NCBI GenBank assembly: GCA_007117355.1
Contig: SKGS01000044.1
Location: 25,527 to 89,526 of the forward strand
Length of the DNA: 64,000 nucleotides
Reading direction: 5' to 3'
From: Lishizhenia sp.
GTDB lineage: Bacteria > Bacteroidota > Bacteroidia > Flavobacteriales_D > Crocinitomicaceae
Shown: piece after piece, positions 1 through 9,956 of the stretch
How the letters are laid out: each line of letters opens with the position of its first letter
Position numbering within the stretch: position 1 is the first letter of the stretch
Notes under the pieces: model-generated
What the model was told of the DNA's origin: nothing
The model's input: the letters and a program-made list of their open reading frames with translations, nothing else
Databases searched by the model: none
Program-made: the position numbers and the translations under genes

Positions 1-1
1 T

Positions 2-766
2 GTTGTTTCAGGTCAGATTATTAAATCTAATTCAGATTTGTTCCTAGGTATTTTTTCCGGAGTAATTAATGAAGCAGAACAAACTGTTGAAACAACAGAA
101 GAAACACTTTTTTCTGAAGAGTTTATTACCAAGTTTTGGGATGAAAAAAGCATTAATAAAATGAAAAGAAAAGGTGCCACAGCAGAGTTAACCAGCAACT
201 ACAAGTTGATTGATAAGTTTGATATGGAAGAAGGTGCCACGGCTTATGTTTTTCAACAGCGATACGTACAGGAAGTAATTCGAAATCAATCAACAGCGAC
301 AGGCATGGTGGCTCCTGTGGTCGATTATTATTTTTATTACTTAGATGTTATGGTCACGAAAATTGACTCTAGTGGAAATATAGTTTGGTTTGAAAAAGTG
401 CCTTTGGAGCAATCAACGTTAAATTATGATCCAGGAAGAGGTTTTTCGGCTAATTTTAACCAAGGGGAAATTTTTTTACTCCACTTATCCTCTGATGCGC
501 GAAAAGAAATGATAAACCAAGGAGGAAAAACCAATCAGCGCAAACCATCGAGAGAAAGAATCCAATCGAGTGTAGCTATTACAAAAATTGATCGTTTTGG
601 TGAGGCACAGTCGAGCGAGGTGATGAACCTGAGGGAGGAGCGTGTTTCTTTTTCTCCAACTTCAGTAGCTGTGGATTTAATAAATAAAAGATTTATCTTT
701 ATAACCACCCCCAGACAAATGTTTGCCGCAGGAAAAAGGTTTTCGGTGTATTCAATTCGGCTTTAA
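2..766 (+). CDS. Hypothetical protein, truncated at the left window edge
   Basis: Frame stays open from base 2 to the TAA near 766; the listed TTG start at 38 is probably internal. No recognised family. Confidence 0.7.
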   Translation, partial: VVSGQIIKSNSDLFLGIFSGVINEAEQTVETTEETLFSEEFITKFWDEKSINKMKRKGATAELTSNYKLIDKFDMEEGATAYVFQQRYVQEVIRNQSTATGMVAPVVDYYFYYLDVMVTKIDSSGNIVWFEKVPLEQSTLNYDPGRGFSANFNQGEIFLLHLSSDARKEMINQGGKTNQRKPSRERIQSSVAITKIDRFGEAQSSEVMNLREERVSFSPTSVAVDLINKRFIFITTPRQMFAAGKRFSVYSIRL

Positions 767-822
767 TCATAAAGAGTGGGGTGCATAAGGGAGTGGTTTA
801 ATATTAACAAATTTAACCTTTC

Positions 823-1470
823 ATGAATCGGGTAAAAAAAATACTAAAATGGTTTTTATTATTCTTGTTAATTCCAATTGCTTATGTTCTTGTCTCTTTA
901 ATTTTGTCATTCATCACCGTTAACAGTTCGAAGATCAATCAAGAAGGAGAAAAAGTTATTTATTTGACATCAAATGGTGTACATTTAAGCATTGTAATTC
1001 CTAGTAAAGAAATGGATAGCACATTAGCTGAAGGTTTGAAATCCAATATCGGTGACAAATATGTTTCTTTCGGTTGGGGCGACGAAAAATTTTATCTTAA
1101 TATCCCAACATGGGACGACTTAACTTTTAAGAAGGCTTTTCGAGCAATGTTTTTAAAAAGCTCAACACTTATGCACGTTACTCGTTACGCATCAAAACGG
1201 AATAATTGGATAGCAATAAATCTAACAAAACAAGAATTTGAAAAACTAAGTTTTTACATTCAAAACACGTTTAAAACCAATGAAAACGAAAAGAAAATTA
1301 TTTTAGAAAACCAAGGCTACGGTTTATTAGACGATTTTTACTTGGCAAAAGGAAGCAATTCAATTTTTAAAACGTGTAATACTTGGGTTAACACTGGATT
1401 TAAAGAAAGTGGTTTAACATCTTGTGTTTGGACTCCTTTTGACTTTGGATTATTAAACAAGTACAAATAA
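823..1470 (+). CDS. DUF2459/TIGR02117-like protein with N-terminal TM segment
   Basis: Motifs 'YLTSNGVHLSIVIP', 'VSFGWGDEKFYLNIPTWDDL', 'CNTWVNTGFKESGL' are typical of the DUF2459 family. Confidence 0.75.
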   Translation: MNRVKKILKWFLLFLLIPIAYVLVSLILSFITVNSSKINQEGEKVIYLTSNGVHLSIVIPSKEMDSTLAEGLKSNIGDKYVSFGWGDEKFYLNIPTWDDLTFKKAFRAMFLKSSTLMHVTRYASKRNNWIAINLTKQEFEKLSFYIQNTFKTNENEKKIILENQGYGLLDDFYLAKGSNSIFKTCNTWVNTGFKESGLTSCVWTPFDFGLLNKYK

Positions 1471-1545
1471 TCAAAAGAGGATTTCCCTTAAACGTCCTAA
1501 TATCTAAAAATCCTCTTAAGTCTGTGATAATATTCTCTTTTAAAC

Positions 1546-1584
1546 CCTTAGCGAACATGTACGGTGTGTTATAATTCGCTAAGG
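1546..1584. repeat. Perfect 10-bp inverted repeat (CCTTAGCGAA / TTCGCTAAGG) between convergent genes
   Basis: Arms 1546-1555 and 1575-1584, 19-nt loop, flanked by degenerate TCTTAA/CCTAA repeats. Confidence 0.7.
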
Positions 1585-1639
1585 AATACAAGCGTCTTAA
1601 AATCTTAATATCCTAAAGTCTTAATGTCTTAAATCCCTC

Positions 1640-2665
1640 CTAAAGAAATCGAGAAATATTTACTTCATCATCTAATTCTGTATTGTGTAATAGATGCTGT
1701 GTAAAATGATGAGCAAAATAAGGGCCTAGCATATACCCTTTTGTTCCCAAGCCATTAAAAATAAAAAGACCTTTATGTGTTTGGTGCTCGCCAATCAATG
1801 GTCTCCTATCGCTAACAGTCGGACGAATTCCCGCCTCATGCTCAATGATGGAAAGAGGAAGCACACAAAGCTTATTGTATTGTTCAAGTAATGTTTGCTT
1901 TCCTTCTTCTGTTGGTTTGGTATTTATGTTTTTCCAAGCAAATGTTGCCCCAACCCGATAAGTACCGTCTTCAGTTGGTAGAATAAAACATTTTCTATTG
2001 ATAATATCTTTATTAGGATAATTAGGAATGGTAACTTTTAAAACCTCTCCCTTTGTTTGGTTAAGTGGCAAATAATTAAAAAACGGATTATCGACTCCAC
2101 TATAACCTTCAGCAAAAACTATTTTATCGAACCGTTCGTTTTTATAAGTTAACGCATTTGTGTTCAGCTCATTGTAATCAAACGACGCTGTGATCAAGTA
2201 TTTTTTATCTTTAAAATAACGGTGGTTTAATCGCATAAAAAGAGTAGCGTCCACATAACCAGGGGAAAACACTGTTCCAACACCAAAAGTGTTATGAATA
2301 AAAGACTGTGGCTCTTCTTTTTCCGATGAGATGTAGTTAGAATAAGAAGAGTCTTTTGTTCTCATTTCCCATAAGTTAGTTTCTTCTTCTGTTGAAAAAT
2401 ACCGTTTTATCTTTCTAGGAAAGAAAAACTTTCCGCCGATTTTTTTTTCCGTTTTGGCATAAAAGTCCACAAGGTATGGTATCACCTCGTCTCCACGCCA
2501 TGTTTTAAGCATACGACGAAAAACCATAGGATTTATCATTCCCGCTGCTATTGCAGAGCTAAAGTTTTCGCCCTTATCTATGATGGTTATGTCGCACCCT
2601 TCATCCTCTAAATGATGCCCTAAACAGATTCCTGCCAAACCACCACCTACGATTAATACTTTCAT
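1640..2665 (-). CDS. FAD-dependent oxidoreductase (DAO family)
   Basis: N-terminal dinucleotide-binding motif 'VLIVGGGLAGICLGHHLEDEGCDITIIDKG'; C-terminal 'GIRPTVSDRRPLIGEH...NGLGTKGYMLGP'. Confidence 0.85.
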   Translation of the reverse strand: MKVLIVGGGLAGICLGHHLEDEGCDITIIDKGENFSSAIAAGMINPMVFRRMLKTWRGDEVIPYLVDFYAKTEKKIGGKFFFPRKIKRYFSTEEETNLWEMRTKDSSYSNYISSEKEEPQSFIHNTFGVGTVFSPGYVDATLFMRLNHRYFKDKKYLITASFDYNELNTNALTYKNERFDKIVFAEGYSGVDNPFFNYLPLNQTKGEVLKVTIPNYPNKDIINRKCFILPTEDGTYRVGATFAWKNINTKPTEEGKQTLLEQYNKLCVLPLSIIEHEAGIRPTVSDRRPLIGEHQTHKGLFIFNGLGTKGYMLGPYFAHHFTQHLLHNTELDDEVNISRFL

Positions 2666-2880
2666 CTCTTTTTACCTTTTAACAAAGAAACATCAAAATT
2701 TATCAAAAGCATTGGTAAATGGAAGACATTTTCTCAATGCGCTTAGAATTCAAAACGTTTTCAAAAAATCTATCTCATTATTATTTCGTAAAAAAACATT
2801 TAACAAACTGTTAAACATAGGCGATTTCTAAAAAGTCATTTAGTTATTTGCTAGTTTCGCTATACAAATAATTAATTGCC

Positions 2881-4290
2881 ATGGATAGAAGGAAGTTTTT
2901 TAAAGCAGGAACCATTATTGGAGCAGGAGGTCTATTGTTATCTCCAACATCATTATTTGGTAATCATTCCTCAGCTAACTGGAAAAAACCAGCTAAAAAA
3001 CCGAAAAACATCATTTTTTTGGTCAGTGACGGAATGAGTTCAGGAACGCTTACCATGGCTGATTTATATAGCCAACGTAAATACGGAAAGAAGACAAACT
3101 GGATAAACCTTTTGGAAAACAACAATGTAAAACGAGCGTTGATGGATACTTCTGCTGCTAATTCTTTGATAACAGACTCCGCTGCTGGTGGTTCTGCTTG
3201 GGGTGGAGGAGTTAAGGTACCAAACGGAAAGCTCAACATGGGTGCAAATGGAGAAGAATATACACCAATTTTGCAAAAATTTAAAGCCGCTGGTAAATCT
3301 GTTGGATGTGTTACTTCTGTGCCGATTACGCACGCTACTCCCGCTTCTTTTTGTGTAACAAAAAAGCACCGATCGCTACAAGAAGAAATAGCGGAAGATT
3401 ATCTGAAACTACGCTTTGATGTGATGCTTGGTAGTGGTAAGGAATACTTTGCATCGGATAAAAGAAAAGATGGTAAAGATTTATTGGAAGAGTTTAAGAA
3501 AGCTGGATATTTTGTTGCAGAATATAGGTCGGACTTAAAGAAAGACGCTAAAAACAAACCTGTTATTGGTGTTTTTGAGGAGGGTTCACTTCCTTATTAT
3601 ATCGACCATAAGACAGGTATCAACGATTTCAAGGAAACACCTAGCCTTGCAGAACTTTCTGTTTTTGCGCTCAATGAACTTAGAAAGAATGAAAACGGTT
3701 TTGTTTTACAAATTGAAGGCGGAAAAGTAGATTGGGCTGCTCATGCGAATGATACGACAGCTATTTTAGAAGACCAAATTGCTTTTGATGAGGCTGTTGG
3801 AGTAGCGTTAGGTTTTGCAGAGTCATCTCCAGAAACATTGGTGATTATTACTACAGATCATGGAAATGCAAACCCTGGATTATTTTATGGTAAAAATGCA
3901 GACAAAAACTTTGAAAAACTTTTATCAGCAAAACATTCTAACGAATGGGTTTTAAGACAAGTAAATAAAGACACTACATCGAGTCAATTAATTGATTTAG
4001 TTGAATTTGCTTCAAACCTTGCTATATCAAAAGAAGAATCAGAGCTAATTTTAACTAAAATTAAAACCGTACAATCTGATGGTTTATACAATCCTTATAA
4101 ACTGCCATTTGGAGATTTAGCAAAAATACAAGCTGAATATTCCAATGTGCATTGGGCGTATAGCAATCACTCAGCGGATTATGTTGAACTTACCATGTTT
4201 GGTGCTGGAAGTGATATTTTGCCATCGTTTATTCAAAATAGTGAGTTACATCACTATATGTTGCACGTCGCAGAGGTGGCGGCTAAATAA
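2881..4290 (+). CDS. Alkaline phosphatase (PhoA-type), probable Tat export
   Basis: Start 'MDRRKFFKAGTIIGAGGLLL' (Tat-like), 'FLVSDGMSSGT', nucleophile region 'LITDSAAGGSAWGGG', 'TTDHGNANPG'. Confidence 0.9.
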   Translation: MDRRKFFKAGTIIGAGGLLLSPTSLFGNHSSANWKKPAKKPKNIIFLVSDGMSSGTLTMADLYSQRKYGKKTNWINLLENNNVKRALMDTSAANSLITDSAAGGSAWGGGVKVPNGKLNMGANGEEYTPILQKFKAAGKSVGCVTSVPITHATPASFCVTKKHRSLQEEIAEDYLKLRFDVMLGSGKEYFASDKRKDGKDLLEEFKKAGYFVAEYRSDLKKDAKNKPVIGVFEEGSLPYYIDHKTGINDFKETPSLAELSVFALNELRKNENGFVLQIEGGKVDWAAHANDTTAILEDQIAFDEAVGVALGFAESSPETLVIITTDHGNANPGLFYGKNADKNFEKLLSAKHSNEWVLRQVNKDTTSSQLIDLVEFASNLAISKEESELILTKIKTVQSDGLYNPYKLPFGDLAKIQAEYSNVHWAYSNHSADYVELTMFGAGSDILPSFIQNSELHHYMLHVAEVAAK

Positions 4291-4342
4291 CCTGGTTTAA
4301 GTGCAGGAATAAGCTTAGTTGATAAACAAGCATTTATTGTTA

Positions 4343-7300
4343 TTACTGTCTTACAAGATGTACAAACCCGTTTTTAATGGAGGTTTCCCCGATTTGATTA
4401 GTATATTCAATCTTATAGAAATACACTCCATCTTGCAAACGTTGACCTGAAGATGTTCCGTTCCACTCGAAAAGAGGTGTGTTATATTGTACTATGTTAT
4501 TTCCCCAACGATTAACTATTACGATGTCAAAAGAACTGATTTGTTCTACACCTTTGAGATTTTTGAGTTTAAAACTATCATTTACACCATCGTTATTAGG
4601 TGTGAACACGTTGGGGACCTCAAATGAAATATCTTCCAAAACTACTATCACTACTTCTTCATGAAAGCCAATACACCCATTGCTTTCAAGAAAAACTTGA
4701 ATTACATAAACTCCAGTGTCGTTGTACGTATGATTGAAAGGAAAGTTATTTTCGTTTGAAGTTGTTCCATCATCGAAATCCCATGAAAAACTCCCTGTTG
4801 AACCAGATGAATTATCAATAGTAACCTCCAAAGGAACTGTCCCAAAATCAGGAGTTACACTAAAGTTTGCATCTGGGCTTTCTATTACAGTCACATCTAC
4901 AGTAGCGGTATTTTGACAACCATTTGCATCTGTTCCTATAACTGTGTAAGTAGTAGTGCCCACAGGTTGTGTAAATGGCTGACCGTTTATAACTCCATTA
5001 TCCCAAACATAGCTAGTTCCACCTGAACCGGTAAGAATAACCTCTTCACCATCACAAACGGTTTGATTTACACCACCACTCACGTTTGGTAAAGGGTTTA
5101 CCGTAGCAGTAAAAGAATCGGATGCTTCACAACCGTTTTCATCCACACCAACTACGGTAAATGTTGTAGTCTCAGAAGGAAGCACGGTTGAATTGTTTGG
5201 CGCACTGACGTCCCAAGTATAGGTTTCACCCCCTGTTGCAGCAAGTATTACATCTTGTCCTTCACAAACTGAAACATCTGAACCAGCAGAAATAGAAGGT
5301 AAATCAAATACTGTAACGAGAACTTCATCTGATGACGTACACCCAAACTCATCTGTTCCAGTAACTGTATATTCGTTTGTTTGCGTTGGCACAAAAGGAA
5401 CACCGTCTTCTACACCATCTGACCACGTGTATGAAACAGCACCATCTCCTGTTAGCGTAACTGACTCACCAGAACAAACAAAAACTGGGTCTCCAGCAGA
5501 AACCGTTGGGTCTCCTTCATTTTCTAAGTTAACTGTAATTTCTTTTTCACAGTCGTTGTTGTCTTTTACAATTAATGTGTATTCTCCGGGAGCTAAATCA
5601 GAAAAAATTGGTGACAACTGAAAAGAATCTCCGTCATCGATGCTGTAACTATAAGTTGGTGTTCCTCCACCAGCGGTAAGTTCTATGGCTCCATCAGCTT
5701 CATTACATTGCGGGTTGGTTAACTCCGCTTCAAGCGTTAATTCATCTGGTTCTGAAATAGAAAATGTTTCTTCAATTTCACAAGACACACAAATTTTAAA
5801 AGAAATATCATCTATACCAAAGTCATTTCCAGCTGGTTCTGTATTTTGATTGACGATACAAATAGTTGCTGTTGTATTTGTGCCTGAATACCAAGTTCCA
5901 AAAAAGCGTTCCCATGTTCCTGTAGTCGATGGTGCAGTAAAGATTGGCCCCAAAGCTTCGCCATTTACAGAAAATTGCAACTCTGCTGGTGAGTCAGCAA
6001 AAATGGACGAAACCCATGAAGAAAAAACATAATAAGTATCTGGTTGTACATCTACCTCTTGACACCAAACATTGGTATTTGCTTGTTCTGCGCCATTAAC
6101 AATTAAAAAATTACCAGAACCACCATTACCTGTTCCAACAAAAGCGTTGTGGTGAACACTGGCGTCATAACCAACAATATAGTCTCCTCCGGGTAAATTA
6201 TTTTGATTGGCTAAACAGTTATCACAATAATTATAGTCTGTAGAAAAGTCCTCGTTACCATTTTCAAAATGTCCATTTACAACCAATTCATTTCCAGAAA
6301 GTTTACAGCTGTCTGAAACCGAAACGGAATAAGAGCCAGGGGATAAGTCAGACACTGACAACTCTTCATCCTCTCCGTTCCACCAAGCATGATTAAAAGG
6401 ACCTCCGTTTCCACCAATTGGGTTTATGGTAGCTGATCCGTCGTCTGCTCCATTGCACGATATTGCATTTGAGGTTAATTGAGCGTCCAGCTCATCGTTG
6501 TTTTCTACAATTACTGTTGTAGAAGCGACACAGTTTTCATTCGAGCGAGCAAAAACAGTATATTCTCCTGGTGCGAGATTTTCAAAAGCTGGAGAACCCG
6601 AAAAAGTTGTTCCGTCAACGGAATACTCGTAAGGTAAATATCCACCATTACCTGCAATATCAATTGCTCCAGTTTCCGTGTCGTTACAAACAACAGGAGA
6701 AGAAGAAGCAGTCACACCAAGTTCTGTTGGGTAAGGATACGGAATAGTTTCGAATTCCGGGTTTCCAACTGCTGTACCATTCCAAGTTGCATTTCCTTGT
6801 ACATTCACAAAGTTGCTTTCGAATTTATAGTACGCCATTAAACCAGTTTGATTTGTTGGGTCTGGTAAATCAAGCATGTTGTTTGCTATTTGTTCTTGCG
6901 TTCTAGCAACATTCCAAATTCTAAGTTCATCAATGTAGCCGCGAAACTGTTCTGTTTCATTTGTTGATTGCTGACCAATAGCCGCATCTATATTGTTTTG
7001 AATCATGTTTCCGCTCCATTCCATCTCACCAGTCAAACAACCGTTAACGTAATAACGCAAAAAGGAACCATTGTAAGTGGCGGCAACGTGATAAGTTCTT
7101 CCCACCTCCAACTGAACGCCAGCCGCCGCTACTCCGCTAAATGCAGCAAAACCTTGTGTTGTAGTTATTTCAAAGCTCCCAATACGAAGTAAGTAATTAA
7201 CATTAGAAGGGTCTGTATGCTTCGATAAAATATTAACTGAAGGACCTGTGTATTGAATGAGCGCCTCAACAGTAAGTTGATTTCCTGGCACATCCAAATC

Positions 7301-7405
7301 TCCTAGATTAACCCAATTTACTGCGTCAGGTAAAAAAAGGGAGTTTTGCGCTGATGCATTAATAGTCATAGTAAGCCCAAAGAAGAAAAATAGTAGTTTT
7401 TTCAT
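4343..7405 (-). CDS. Large secreted protein: LamG-like domain, SprB-type repeats, repeated 'C(S/E)G..V.L.G.G....TW' modules, PKD domain, CHU_C/gliding motility-associated C-terminal domain
   Basis: Signal peptide 'MKKLLFFFFGLTMTINASAQ'; 'CNGADDGSATINPIGGNGGPFNHAWW'; 'FSWDFDDGTTSNENNFPFNHTYNDTGVY'; C-terminal 'VFTPNNDGVNDSFK...NRWGNNIVQY...DGVYFYKIEYTN'. Confidence 0.9.
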   Translation of the reverse strand: MKKLLFFFFGLTMTINASAQNSLFLPDAVNWVNLGDLDVPGNQLTVEALIQYTGPSVNILSKHTDPSNVNYLLRIGSFEITTTQGFAAFSGVAAAGVQLEVGRTYHVAATYNGSFLRYYVNGCLTGEMEWSGNMIQNNIDAAIGQQSTNETEQFRGYIDELRIWNVARTQEQIANNMLDLPDPTNQTGLMAYYKFESNFVNVQGNATWNGTAVGNPEFETIPYPYPTELGVTASSSPVVCNDTETGAIDIAGNGGYLPYEYSVDGTTFSGSPAFENLAPGEYTVFARSNENCVASTTVIVENNDELDAQLTSNAISCNGADDGSATINPIGGNGGPFNHAWWNGEDEELSVSDLSPGSYSVSVSDSCKLSGNELVVNGHFENGNEDFSTDYNYCDNCLANQNNLPGGDYIVGYDASVHHNAFVGTGNGGSGNFLIVNGAEQANTNVWCQEVDVQPDTYYVFSSWVSSIFADSPAELQFSVNGEALGPIFTAPSTTGTWERFFGTWYSGTNTTATICIVNQNTEPAGNDFGIDDISFKICVSCEIEETFSISEPDELTLEAELTNPQCNEADGAIELTAGGGTPTYSYSIDDGDSFQLSPIFSDLAPGEYTLIVKDNNDCEKEITVNLENEGDPTVSAGDPVFVCSGESVTLTGDGAVSYTWSDGVEDGVPFVPTQTNEYTVTGTDEFGCTSSDEVLVTVFDLPSISAGSDVSVCEGQDVILAATGGETYTWDVSAPNNSTVLPSETTTFTVVGVDENGCEASDSFTATVNPLPNVSGGVNQTVCDGEEVILTGSGGTSYVWDNGVINGQPFTQPVGTTTYTVIGTDANGCQNTATVDVTVIESPDANFSVTPDFGTVPLEVTIDNSSGSTGSFSWDFDDGTTSNENNFPFNHTYNDTGVYVIQVFLESNGCIGFHEEVVIVVLEDISFEVPNVFTPNNDGVNDSFKLKNLKGVEQISSFDIVIVNRWGNNIVQYNTPLFEWNGTSSGQRLQDGVYFYKIEYTNQIGETSIKNGFVHLVRQ

Positions 7406-7506
7406 TGTCAGAATTATGAGGTTACTAAAGTATAAAAATTACTACTTTATTTAAAAGTTTAACAGTATTAAATAATTTTCTACCTTTATGGCTACAAATA
7501 AAATCC

Positions 7507-8049
7507 ATGAAGACCTTAATTGCAATACTATTTTTTGTTTTATTCTTTTCAGGAATTCAAGAGCAAGAAAAGGAAGTCGTTCCTTCTGATCTAGAATGGG
7601 AGTTGTATGACATAATAAATAAATACAGAAAACAACGAAAACTGCCAGAAATTCCTTTTTCTAAATCGCTTACCCAAGTAGCGCAAGAGCATTGTAAAGA
7701 TTTATCCGAAAACATTGGAAGTTTAACACATGGATGGAGCGATTGTCCTTACGACACGAAGAAGCGATCTACATACTCCTGCATGTGGGAACAACCAAAA
7801 AACCGTACATCATATCCCGGTTTTGGCTATGAAAATGCTTATATGCATAGCGAAAAAGCATTGCCAAAAGACGCTTTTGAATCGTGGAAAAAAAGTCCCC
7901 CTCATCATGCTGTTATGATTAATTCAGGAGCTTGGAAAGACAGAAAGTGGAACGCTATTGGAGTTGGAATTCATGGTCAATTTGCCTGTATTTGGTTTGG
8001 AGAAGAAATAGACCCTGCGGGAAGTTTTGAACGAAAAGAACAATACTGA
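7507..8049 (+). CDS. CAP/SCP (PR-1-like) domain secreted protein
   Basis: 'LTQVAQEHCKDL', 'LTHGWSDC', 'YENAYMHSEKALPKDAFESWKKSPPHHAVMI', 'NAIGVGIHGQFACIWFG'. Confidence 0.85.
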   Translation: MKTLIAILFFVLFFSGIQEQEKEVVPSDLEWELYDIINKYRKQRKLPEIPFSKSLTQVAQEHCKDLSENIGSLTHGWSDCPYDTKKRSTYSCMWEQPKNRTSYPGFGYENAYMHSEKALPKDAFESWKKSPPHHAVMINSGAWKDRKWNAIGVGIHGQFACIWFGEEIDPAGSFERKEQY

Positions 8050-8665
8050 TTTGAAGCTGATTGTATTTGTTACCTGTTTACTGTTTTTTACTGTGTTTCC
8101 ATTGACAAGTCAAAACGACACATTGCAAAATAATCTAGAGCGTATAGAAGGTTCCAACCATGGTTTTTCATTTAAATTTGAATTCAATTACTGGCCCTTA
8201 CCTGAAAACTTGAATTTAACACGGTTTCATTATGGAGGTGACTTAACTTCTTACTATGTTTATAAGGAAACTTTTGGAATTGGACTTTATTTGTCCCAAA
8301 ATAGAATTCACTCATTGAAAGATGAGCACAGTTTGTTTGCTGTTGGTGGAGAAGTAGAAATTTCTTTCAAAAGGATAACGAAAGACTTTTTTCTAACCCC
8401 CATTTTTATTCAACGCATTGGACATAATAAAGAGCGTTTTGTAAAAGAAAGTTTTACTACTTACAACACGTATTCGCAGCGTGAAGGCTTAAATTATGCA
8501 TTTAAACTCGGACTTCGTTCAAACTTTAGCAGTACAAAAAAATTACAATTTGGTTTAACATTTGGACGTACAGTTTACACAGAAAAGCTCCTCAAAATAT
8601 TTTATTCAGGACAAATATCTACCCGTCAAATTGGTGCTCATGCAGTAATTATGTTGGGAAATTGA
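8027..8665 (+). CDS. Hypothetical exported protein, possible outer-membrane barrel
   Basis: N-terminal hydrophobic segment 'LIVFVTCLLFFTVFPLTSQ', alternating beta-rich sequence; overlaps the end of the preceding CDS. Confidence 0.6.
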   Translation: MNEKNNTDLKLIVFVTCLLFFTVFPLTSQNDTLQNNLERIEGSNHGFSFKFEFNYWPLPENLNLTRFHYGGDLTSYYVYKETFGIGLYLSQNRIHSLKDEHSLFAVGGEVEISFKRITKDFFLTPIFIQRIGHNKERFVKESFTTYNTYSQREGLNYAFKLGLRSNFSSTKKLQFGLTFGRTVYTEKLLKIFYSGQISTRQIGAHAVIMLGN

Positions 8666-8724
8666 ACGAATGATTAATTAAAAAGGGCTTGGAAAACAGA
8701 AGTAAAGAAAGTTTAATTCTCATT

Positions 8725-9897
8725 ATGAAGACTTACCTCAGAAAAGTTAGGGAAAACATTGACGCAAGGGGTATAACGTTTTTCGTCATGTTAATTATCT
8801 TGACCTTGTTTTGGTTAAGAGGGGTAAGTGGTTTGAAGTTTAATATTACGATAGTATTTACTGCAATTATAATAATTCAAAGTTTCTTTCTCAAAAAGTG
8901 GACAATACTTTTTTATTCCCTTAAGGTTGCTCTTGTGGTCATTTTTTTATTTGAAATAGTAGGTTCTAGAATTAACAATACCGCCTTAATCCGAAAGGTT
9001 CAAGACAATTACTTTTTAATGGATTCTGTTCAGGGGTATCGATTTGCACCTAATACATTGGGAGCAAAAAGCGCGTTACTAGTTGATGACCGTGTAGTTT
9101 ACTCTGTTTATTACAGTTCTGATGAGTTCGGAAGAAGAATTTGCAGTAACTCTGATATAGCATCGCTAAACAAAAAAAACAAGCATGTAGTGTTTCTCGG
9201 ATGTTCTTTTACATTTGGTGAAGGCCTCGATTGTGAATATTCAATTCCTTATTTAATTCAGGGAAAAGATGCTAAATTAAACACATATAATTATGCTTTT
9301 CGTGGATATGGTCCACACAATGACCTGCTTAACTTTCAGCCTGGTTTAAATATCATCAACAAAGACATTATTCAAGAGAAAGAAGGGTATGCTATATATA
9401 CCTATATTGACGACCATTTGAATCGGGTTTATGGTGGGGGCGAGTATTTGGCTTACGGTCACGACACACCTGATATTTTCATTGAAGACGATTCGGTACA
9501 AATTAGGAAGCGAGGTAGTTTTAATACGTGGTTAGCATTGAATATTTTCAACAAATCAGAAATACTCAAGTTGTTTAAAATTAATATTACTTACCCAAAA
9601 ACTGAGGAATACTACAAAAGGTTTGCAGAAATAATAAACTACACATCTTCGTTATACCATAGAGAGTTTACGCAAGGTAAGTTTTGCGTTGTGATTTATC
9701 CCAATCAAGATAAAGATTTAACTTGGGTAAAGTACCTTAGTGATAATATATTCTTTTTACATCCAGAAAGCCCCGTTGATTACGACACGAACTTAGAGGC
9801 ATATATTTTGGATACTATTTACGACAATCACCCAACAAGAATTATGAATGAATACTATTCTAACATCATTTATCAATCAATATTAAGTTTAGACTAA
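8725..9897 (+). CDS. SGNH/GDSL-hydrolase-like membrane-anchored protein
   Basis: 'VVFLGCSFTFGEGL' (block I-like) and late 'YDNHPTR' (Asp-x-His-Pro). ATG at 8725 chosen over the TTG at 8689. Confidence 0.6.
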   Translation: MKTYLRKVRENIDARGITFFVMLIILTLFWLRGVSGLKFNITIVFTAIIIIQSFFLKKWTILFYSLKVALVVIFLFEIVGSRINNTALIRKVQDNYFLMDSVQGYRFAPNTLGAKSALLVDDRVVYSVYYSSDEFGRRICSNSDIASLNKKNKHVVFLGCSFTFGEGLDCEYSIPYLIQGKDAKLNTYNYAFRGYGPHNDLLNFQPGLNIINKDIIQEKEGYAIYTYIDDHLNRVYGGGEYLAYGHDTPDIFIEDDSVQIRKRGSFNTWLALNIFNKSEILKLFKINITYPKTEEYYKRFAEIINYTSSLYHREFTQGKFCVVIYPNQDKDLTWVKYLSDNIFFLHPESPVDYDTNLEAYILDTIYDNHPTRIMNEYYSNIIYQSILSLD

Positions 9898-9956
9898 TGA
9901 TTGTGATAGGTAAACAAAGTGATAGTACAAAAAAAGACAAAAAGCTTTTAACTATA

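Noticed and set aside
3064-3369. Minus-strand ORFs opposite the alkaline phosphatase gene (2964-3239, 3064-3369)
   Set aside because: Shadow ORFs over the conserved phosphatase active-site region.
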